Both the position numbers and the translations under genes were made by a program. Shown piece after piece: positions 53,994 through 64,000 of a stretch of DNA of 64,000 nucleotides. Within the stretch, counting starts at the first letter, position 1, and each line of letters starts with the position of its first letter. This stretch comes from Shinella zoogloeoides (lineage in GTDB: Bacteria; Pseudomonadota; Alphaproteobacteria; Rhizobiales; Rhizobiaceae): the NCBI RefSeq assembly GCF_003574625.1, contig NZ_QNUJ01000004.1, positions 1 through 64,000 on the forward strand. Reading direction: 5' to 3'. The notes under the pieces were generated by a model. It ran no database searches, was not told the origin of the DNA, and saw only the letters and a program-made list of their open reading frames with translations.

Positions 53994-54147
53994 GCCAGGG
54001 GCAGCCCGGCGTCATCCTCCCGGTACGATTGCCATAAAAATGCGTTAATGCGTCGGCATGGCGTTGCGATCTTCCTGTATTTGGAGATACAACGCGGGGC
54101 GCGTGTGCGGCCTGTCCGCTTCAAGTGCCGTTAACTGGGATTGTCAC

Positions 54148-55014
54148 ATGGTTGTTGCAGGGTCTGTTGGTGTGAAGAAGACGGCGCGCATTGTCTATCT
54201 TACGCTTTTCGCTACGGCGTCTTCGATTGGTCTTTCTGCTTGCCAGTCGGACCCGGACATCGACATCACGAAACTGACCGGCGAAGCCGAATCCCCGGAC
54301 ACGCTCTACAATCAGGGCCTTGCCAACCTCAATGCCGGCAAGGTGGGTGAGGCGGGCCGCAAGTTCGAGGCGGTCGACCGCCAGAGCCCGTTCTCCGACC
54401 AGGCGCGCAAGTCGCTCGTCATGCTGGCCTTCACGAATTATCGCCAGGGCCGCAACGAAGAGGCGATCACTGCCGGCAAGCGTTACCTGTCGCTCTATCC
54501 GGGGTCGGAAGATGCGGCCTATGCGCAGTACATCATCGGCCTTGCCTACTGGAAGCAGATCCCGAGCGTGACGCAGGACCAGCGCGCCTCGCAGCAGACG
54601 ATGGAGGCTATGCAGGCCGTCGTCGACAACTATCCCAACTCGGAATATGTCGAGGATGCGCAGGCGAAAATCCGCTTTGCCCGCGACCAGCTCGCCGGCA
54701 AGGAAATGCAGATCGGCCGCTACTATCTCGAGCGCAAGGAATATATCGCCGCGGCGACCCGTTTCCGCGTCGTCGTCGAGAAGTATCCGATGACCAACCA
54801 GATCGAGGAGGCGCTGGCGCGTCTCGTCGAGACCTACTACGCGATGGGCATCGACAGCGAAGCGCAGACGGCGGCGGCCGTTCTCGGCCACAACTACCCG
54901 GACAGCCAGTGGTATTCCGACAGCTACAAGCTTCTGCAGACCAAGGGTCTCGAGCCGCGTGAAAATTCCGGTTCCTGGATCGCGCGCGCCGGCAAGAAGC
55001 TGATCGGCGCCTGA
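54148..55014 (+). CDS. bamD: Outer-membrane assembly lipoprotein BamD
   Basis: A 288-residue lipoprotein with lipobox LSAC (Cys32) and five TPR-like repeats (about 50-245), starting [21 protein letters not shown]. BamD is the essential partner of BamA in inserting barrel proteins. The lipidated signal has an extended n-region ([17 protein letters not shown]), so a start at a later codon such as GTG 54172 is possible. It is separated from lpxC by 154 bases and followed by recN after 21 bases, an order common in Alphaproteobacteria. Confidence 0.93.
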   Translation: MVVAGSVGVKKTARIVYLTLFATASSIGLSACQSDPDIDITKLTGEAESPDTLYNQGLANLNAGKVGEAGRKFEAVDRQSPFSDQARKSLVMLAFTNYRQGRNEEAITAGKRYLSLYPGSEDAAYAQYIIGLAYWKQIPSVTQDQRASQQTMEAMQAVVDNYPNSEYVEDAQAKIRFARDQLAGKEMQIGRYYLERKEYIAAATRFRVVVEKYPMTNQIEEALARLVETYYAMGIDSEAQTAAAVLGHNYPDSQWYSDSYKLLQTKGLEPRENSGSWIARAGKKLIGA

Positions 55015-55035
55015 GCGAAGAGAAACGATGCGGCA

Positions 55036-60003
<4,968 letters not shown>

Positions 60004-60133
60004 GGTTCCGACCTTGCTGGATCAGCCATGCCCTCCCTCACCACCGGACACGGGTGTTATCGTTGCTGGACAATCCGCGTGGATGGATTTGGTTCCGCTT
60101 TTCAGAATCCTTTCCGCAACTTATCGCCCTTTC

Positions 60134-60544
60134 CTAAGGATCGGTATAGCCGGCGGCCCGGATGTCCAGGTCCAGGCCGGCAGGATCGTTGCGGAAGAGG
60201 ATGGCGCCGGTCGACTTCGATTCGGCGGCGACATAGTCGAAGGTGACCTGGTTCTCCTCGACGATCCTGTCGCCCTCCGTCAGCCGGCCGATCACGGTGA
60301 CGGAGGCGGCCGTGGTGGTGGCGGAGTTGTAGATGTCGAAGGCGACGCGGTGGCCGGCGGCGGTGGCTTCCGTTGCCAGCACCCTGATGGAAAGGTCGGG
60401 CGGGGTCGCCTTGCGAGTGACGGCTTCCCAGCCTATCCATGAGAGCATTCCGGCGATCAGGACGGCGGAGACGAGCCCTGTCAGCCATTCGATCCAGTGC
60501 GGGTCGTGGCGTTCGCGGTGGCGGCTTGTGCCGGAGCGCGTCAT
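60134..60544 (-). CDS. TIGR02588 family protein (unknown function)
   Basis: A 136-residue protein with one N-terminal membrane helix (about 18-40, WIEWLTGLVSAVLIAGML) and a beta-rich C-terminal domain (about 50-130) that should lie on the outer face of the membrane. It matches the pattern of TIGR02588 proteins, which are always found with a TIGR02587 membrane protein. Here the partner starts seven bases upstream and is clearly in the same transcript. No function is known. The domain with alternating hydrophobic strands (VAFDIYNSATTTAASVTVIG) resembles an immunoglobulin-like or carboxypeptidase-regulatory type fold; this is only a visual impression. Confidence 0.78.
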   Translation of the reverse strand: MTRSGTSRHRERHDPHWIEWLTGLVSAVLIAGMLSWIGWEAVTRKATPPDLSIRVLATEATAAGHRVAFDIYNSATTTAASVTVIGRLTEGDRIVEENQVTFDYVAAESKSTGAILFRNDPAGLDLDIRAAGYTDP

Positions 60545-60551
60545 GGCAGCC

Positions 60552-61379
60552 TCACAGGATCAGCCGCGCGGCGGCGGCACCGAGCGAGGCGGGAAAGCCG
60601 AGCACGATGACGGAAAGCATGATCTCGACGGCCGAACTGTCGCCGAGCCGCTCGAATATCCACAGCGTGAAGACGCAGATTGCGAGCGCGACCACGTAGC
60701 CGGGCAGGGTGAAGCGCACGAAGGCGTGCCACCAGGGCGTCTCGGGCGAAAGCTCGTGGCCGCCGATGAAGGAGACCGCGTAGACGAAGCCGTGCATGAG
60801 GGTGATCGACAACAGGGCGACGACAAGCGCGTGCCATGCCGTCATCTTGTAGGCGAGCACCACGATCTCGTCGGTCGGCGCGATGTTGAGCGAGAGGAAG
60901 AGGGCGCCCGTCGCCATCAGCAGGAGCTCACCGGGATAGGTGCCTTTCTTCCCGTCGTCCGTCTCCTCATGGCCGAGCTGGCTGCGGCCGAGCATGGCTC
61001 CGATGCTGGCAGGCACCGATTGCAGCGCCGTCTTTCCCACGATCTCGGCCGCAGGCATCCCGCCGCGCAGGAGGCCGAGCGCCGCCAGCACGACGAGGCT
61101 CGTCACGATGCCGATGCCATAGGCGATGATGGCGTCGCGCACCGCCTCGCGCCAGGTCGAGATATTCTCGAAGCCGATGCGGTGGGCGAGAAGGACAAGC
61201 AGCGGAATGTTGAGAAGCAGGAGCAGGAAAAGACGCTCGCGCGCCATGTAATAGCCGAGATGCCACATCTCCATGGTCATCAGCATGGGAAGCGCAAGGA
61301 ACAGCGCGCCCGCGACGCCGCGCCCCAGACCGGTTACGAACCGGCTGAACCCGCTTGTCTCATCCTCGGCAACGGCCAT
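60552..61379 (-). CDS. TIGR02587 family integral membrane protein (DUF2391)
   Basis: A 275-residue membrane protein with about seven hydrophobic segments and a charged cytoplasmic loop near residue 150 (GRSQLGHEETDDGKKGTYPG). It belongs to the DUF2391/TIGR02587 family. Function is unknown; the family is usually encoded next to TIGR02588, as here, so the two probably form a complex in the inner membrane. The M23 protein gene follows further down on the same strand. No regulatory motif was recognised, but a terminator hairpin of the helicase gene lies directly upstream. Confidence 0.82.
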   Translation of the reverse strand: MAVAEDETSGFSRFVTGLGRGVAGALFLALPMLMTMEMWHLGYYMARERLFLLLLLNIPLLVLLAHRIGFENISTWREAVRDAIIAYGIGIVTSLVVLAALGLLRGGMPAAEIVGKTALQSVPASIGAMLGRSQLGHEETDDGKKGTYPGELLLMATGALFLSLNIAPTDEIVVLAYKMTAWHALVVALLSITLMHGFVYAVSFIGGHELSPETPWWHAFVRFTLPGYVVALAICVFTLWIFERLGDSSAVEIMLSVIVLGFPASLGAAAARLIL

Positions 61380-61410
61380 TCATGAATCCCCTCGCAAAGC
61401 GCGGGGGAAA

Positions 61411-61441
61411 CGCGGTGCGGACCTGCAAGTTCCGCACCGCG
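61411..61441 (-). terminator. Hairpin terminator after the DEAD-box helicase gene
   Basis: A perfect 11-bp stem CGCGGTGCGGA/TCCGCACCGCG (61411-61421 with 61431-61441) and a 9-base loop, followed on the minus strand by TTTCCCCC. It lies seven bases after the helicase stop. The T-run is short. Confidence 0.6.
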
Positions 61442-61447
61442 CGCATT

Positions 61448-63520
61448 TCAATGCCGATCCGGCTTCTTGCCCTTCGGCTTGCGGGCGTCGCCGGGCTTGG
61501 TGAACGTCTCGTCGCGCTTGCCCTTGAAGGGCTTTGCGCCGGCAAAGGGCTTGGCAGGCTTCTTGCCGCCGTCCTCGCGATCCTTCCAGTGCGGCTTGGC
61601 GCTTGCGCCCTCCGGCTTGTCGAAGTCGCGCTTCTTCTCGAAGCGGGGCTTCTTGTCGACATCGCCCTTGTTGAAGTCGGGCTTGTCGCCGCGGTCCTTC
61701 CAATGCGGCTTGGCGCTCGCGCCTTCCGGCTTGTCGAAATCGCGTTTCTTGTCGAAGCGCGGCTTCTTGTCGTAGCCGCCCTTCTTCTCGAATTCGCCCT
61801 TCGGCTTCCAGTCGGCGCGGCGCTCCGGACGGTCGTAGCGCTGGGTCTTCTCGCCGGGCGTGCGCTCATAGAACTGCGGCGTCAGGTCGGGCATGCCGTC
61901 CAGCACCTTCACGCTGATGCCGCGCTCCAGCATGCTGTTCGGGCCGAGTGCGCCGAGGAAGCCGTCGGCGGCGTCGGCGGAGAGCTCTACATAGGTCTCC
62001 TCCGGCTGCATCTTGATCGCGCCGATCTCGTTCTTGGTGATGTTGCCGTTGCGGCAGAGCATGGGGATCAGCCAGCGCGGTTCGGCCCGCTGCTTGCGGC
62101 CGACCGAAATGGAGATCCAGACGCTGGCGGCAAAGCTGTCGCGGGGGCGCTTGGTCTCGGCCGGGATGGCATCGTTGCTGCGCTCGCGCGGCTTGCGCTG
62201 CTCGAGCGAGACCTCGATCAAGTCTTCCGGCGCGGAGCGACCGGCCTTGAAGAAGCGCGTGACGGCGGCGGCAAGCTGGCGGGAGTCGAATTTCTCGACC
62301 AGCGCCGCGACCGTTGCTTCTTCGTCTTCGGTGACCTTGTCGGAAAGCAGCGGATCGGCGAGCAGGCGCTCGTCGTCGCGGCGCAGGATCTCCTCGGCCG
62401 AGGGCGGGGTCGCCCAGTTGGCCTTGAGGTTCGCCATCTGAAGCAGGCGCTCGGCCTTGCGGCGGGCGTTGAGCGGCACGATCAGGGCGCTCACCCCTTT
62501 TCGACCGGCGCGGCCGGTGCGGCCCGAACGGTGCAGCAGGGTATCGGGATTGGTCGGCAGGTCGGCATGGACGACCAGCTCGAGGTTCGGCAGGTCGATG
62601 CCGCGGGCGGCGACGTCGGTGGCGATGCAGACGCGGGCGCGGCCGTCGCGCATGGCCTGAAGGGCGTGGGTGCGCTCGTTCTGGCTGAGTTCGCCGGAAA
62701 GGGCGACGACCGAGAAGCCGCGATTGTTGAAGCGGGCCGTCAGGTGGTTCACCGCCGCGCGCGTCGAGCAGAAGACGATGGCGTTCTGCGCATCGTAGAA
62801 GCGCAGCGTGTTGATGATGGCGTTCTCGCGGTCGGCAGGCGCGGTCAGCAGGGCGCGATAGTCGATATCGACATGCTGCTCCTTCTCGGCGGCCGTCGAG
62901 ATACGCATCGCATTGCGCTGGTAGTTTTTCGCGAGCGCGGCGATCTCCTTCGGCACGGTGGCCGAGAACATCAGCGTGCGGCGGTCTTCCGGCGCGGCTT
63001 CCAGGATGAATTCGAGGTCTTCGCGGAAGCCGAGGTCGAGCATTTCGTCGGCCTCGTCGAGCACGACGGCGCGGATGTCGGAAAGATCGAGATTGCCCCG
63101 GGTGATGTGGTCGCGCAGGCGTCCCGGCGTGCCGACGATGATATGGGCGCCGCGCTCCAGCGCGCGCCGTTCCGTGCGCACGTCCATGCCGCCGACGCAG
63201 GAGGCGATGACGGCGCCGGTCATCTCGTAGAGCCATTCCAGCTCGCGCTTGACCTGCATGGCAAGTTCGCGCGTCGGGGCGATGACGAGGGCGAGGGGGC
63301 TTGCGGCGCGGCCGAAGCGCTCTTCGCCGTCAAGCAGCGTCGGGGCGACGGCGAGGCCGAAGGCGACGGTCTTGCCGGAGCCGGTCTGCGCGGAGACCAG
63401 CGCGTCGGCATCGCCGATCTTCGGGTCGGAGACGGCGATCTGCACCGGCGTCAATGTGGTATAGCCGCGTTTTTCCAACGCCTTTGCCATCGCCGGAGCG
63501 AGGCCTTCGAAACTCGTCAT
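61448..63520 (-). CDS. DEAD-box RNA helicase with DbpA-type RNA-binding domain and lysine-rich tail
   Basis: A 690-residue helicase. The Q motif TPVQ, Walker A AQTGSGKT (44-51), PTRELA, DEAD (in VVLDEADEMLDLG), SAT and HRSGRTGRAGRKG are all present. A DbpA-like RNA-binding domain follows (about 460-540, with ISVGRKQRAEPRWLIPMLC). The last 120 residues are rich in Lys, Asp, Arg and Phe and contain a 38-residue unit repeated in tandem. Homologues act in ribosome assembly and cold adaptation; the tail should add non-specific RNA binding. It is transcribed divergently from panC, across a 281-base gap. Confidence 0.95.
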   Translation of the reverse strand: MTSFEGLAPAMAKALEKRGYTTLTPVQIAVSDPKIGDADALVSAQTGSGKTVAFGLAVAPTLLDGEERFGRAASPLALVIAPTRELAMQVKRELEWLYEMTGAVIASCVGGMDVRTERRALERGAHIIVGTPGRLRDHITRGNLDLSDIRAVVLDEADEMLDLGFREDLEFILEAAPEDRRTLMFSATVPKEIAALAKNYQRNAMRISTAAEKEQHVDIDYRALLTAPADRENAIINTLRFYDAQNAIVFCSTRAAVNHLTARFNNRGFSVVALSGELSQNERTHALQAMRDGRARVCIATDVAARGIDLPNLELVVHADLPTNPDTLLHRSGRTGRAGRKGVSALIVPLNARRKAERLLQMANLKANWATPPSAEEILRRDDERLLADPLLSDKVTEDEEATVAALVEKFDSRQLAAAVTRFFKAGRSAPEDLIEVSLEQRKPRERSNDAIPAETKRPRDSFAASVWISISVGRKQRAEPRWLIPMLCRNGNITKNEIGAIKMQPEETYVELSADAADGFLGALGPNSMLERGISVKVLDGMPDLTPQFYERTPGEKTQRYDRPERRADWKPKGEFEKKGGYDKKPRFDKKRDFDKPEGASAKPHWKDRGDKPDFNKGDVDKKPRFEKKRDFDKPEGASAKPHWKDREDGGKKPAKPFAGAKPFKGKRDETFTKPGDARKPKGKKPDRH
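61581..61771 (-). repeat. Tandem 114-bp duplication in the helicase tail
   Basis: The sequence at 61581-61657 recurs at 61695-61771 with few changes, an offset of exactly 114 bases (38 codons). Both encode KPRF(D/E)KKRDFDKPEGASA followed by KPHWKDR. Being in frame, the duplication lengthens the disordered tail without breaking the gene. Confidence 0.85.
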
Positions 63521-63801
63521 AGGGGGTCTTTCGGAATTCGGGTTCAGCGGCGATCTTGCACCGCACTCTCAAGCCCGCGCGTAACGGGCGTGTGTGGGCG
63601 CTCTCTACTGTTCCTTGCCGCAAATGTACAGTGCGCAAAACGCAAAGCTGCCCAGCGGGTTAAGCGATGGCGGGCAAGAGTCTTTCCCGATTGTCTTTTT
63701 GCGCTGCACAAGATAGAAAACGGCGCTCCCCGAAATGCTCCCGAGAAGGCATGCGGACAGGGCCGCCCGCGGGAGAGGGCGAGAGCAAGGAGGAACCGGC
63801 G

Positions 63802-64000
63802 ATGCAGACCTTCACCACCATCGCGGACCTGCGCGCGGCGCTGGCGCCGCACCGCCTGGACGGCCGGACCATCGGTCTCGTTCCCACCATGGGCTATCTT
63901 CATGTCGGCCATATGGAGCTTGCCCGCCGGGCGCTCGCCGACAACGACATCGTCGTCGCCACCATTTTCGTCAATCCGCTGCAGTTCGGCGCGAACGAGG
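63802..64000 (+). CDS. panC: Pantothenate synthetase PanC (5' part, cut by window end)
   Basis: The first 66 codons of pantoate-beta-alanine ligase. The ATP site region [16 protein letters not shown] with the HxGH signature, and [14 protein letters not shown] are family landmarks. The enzyme joins pantoate and beta-alanine in pantothenate and CoA synthesis. The start at 63802 follows an ideal AAGGAGGAA. The rest lies beyond the window. Nothing indicates that panB or panD is on the near side, where the divergent helicase gene lies. Confidence 0.95.
   Translation, partial: MQTFTTIADLRAALAPHRLDGRTIGLVPTMGYLHVGHMELARRALADNDIVVATIFVNPLQFGANE

Overview
The window is chromosomal DNA of a GC-rich alphaproteobacterium, almost certainly a member of the Rhizobiaceae (Shinella, Ensifer, Rhizobium or Agrobacterium type). 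The evidence is the long-linker FtsZ, the alphaproteobacterial mraZ-to-ftsZ order, an RNase P RNA with an alphaproteobacterial closing helix, a PPi-dependent phosphofructokinase, an Omp25/31-like barrel protein and several families of rhizobial intergenic palindromic repeats. The genus cannot be fixed from the sequence alone.

Layout. 1-97 is the 3' end of an IS110-family transposase. 273-2773 carries an orphan ParA-like ATPase and a cytoplasmic globin-coupled chemoreceptor. 2890-6009 holds an L,D-transpeptidase, a DUF4432 gene framed by two different palindromic elements, and a TIGR01244 protein. 6206-11132 (minus) is a cluster of an alpha/beta hydrolase, an EamA transporter, a class III CoA-transferase and a ThDP enzyme. 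Then come ettA, an ArsR-methyltransferase fusion with a perfect operator palindrome followed by metF, a 25-residue membrane peptide, and a second EamA transporter. 16812-28256 is rich in cell-wall and envelope genes: an MltB-type transglycosylase, a GH25 lipoprotein, an outer-membrane barrel protein, a beta-lactamase-like hydrolase, two SLT transglycosylases and an AmpD-like amidase. LysE, pfp, a DjlA-like protein, an NTF2-like protein and a GNAT acetyltransferase lie among them. An FAD oxidoreductase and rnpB follow.

30363-52702 is the division and cell wall (dcw) cluster: mraZ-rsmH-ftsL-ftsI-murE-murF-mraY-murD-ftsW-murG-murC-murB, then an insertion of two tandem aquaporins and an oppositely oriented MFS transporter, then ddl-ftsQ-ftsA-ftsZ. 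lpxC, bamD, recN and ligA follow on the same strand. The minus strand then carries an M23 peptidase, the TIGR02588/TIGR02587 pair and a DEAD-box helicase, and panC is cut by the window end.

The dcw genes build lipid II (murE, murF, mraY, murD, murG, murC, murB, ddl) and place it at the septum (ftsL, I, W, Q, A, Z). Many neighbours overlap by 1-13 bases, which suggests translational coupling. Control sites that can be read directly include four CCCA boxes with an exact 10-bp period upstream of mraZ (putative MraZ operator), three GANTC sites upstream of ddl-ftsQAZ, and a perfect 26-bp palindrome between ftsA and ftsZ.

No phage, CRISPR array, defence island or plainly new multi-gene system is visible. 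The least ordinary features are the mosaic repeats whose arms and cores are combined differently, an aquaporin paralogue with an altered pore, a hairpin that contains the lysE ribosome binding site, and the free-standing 25-codon gene.
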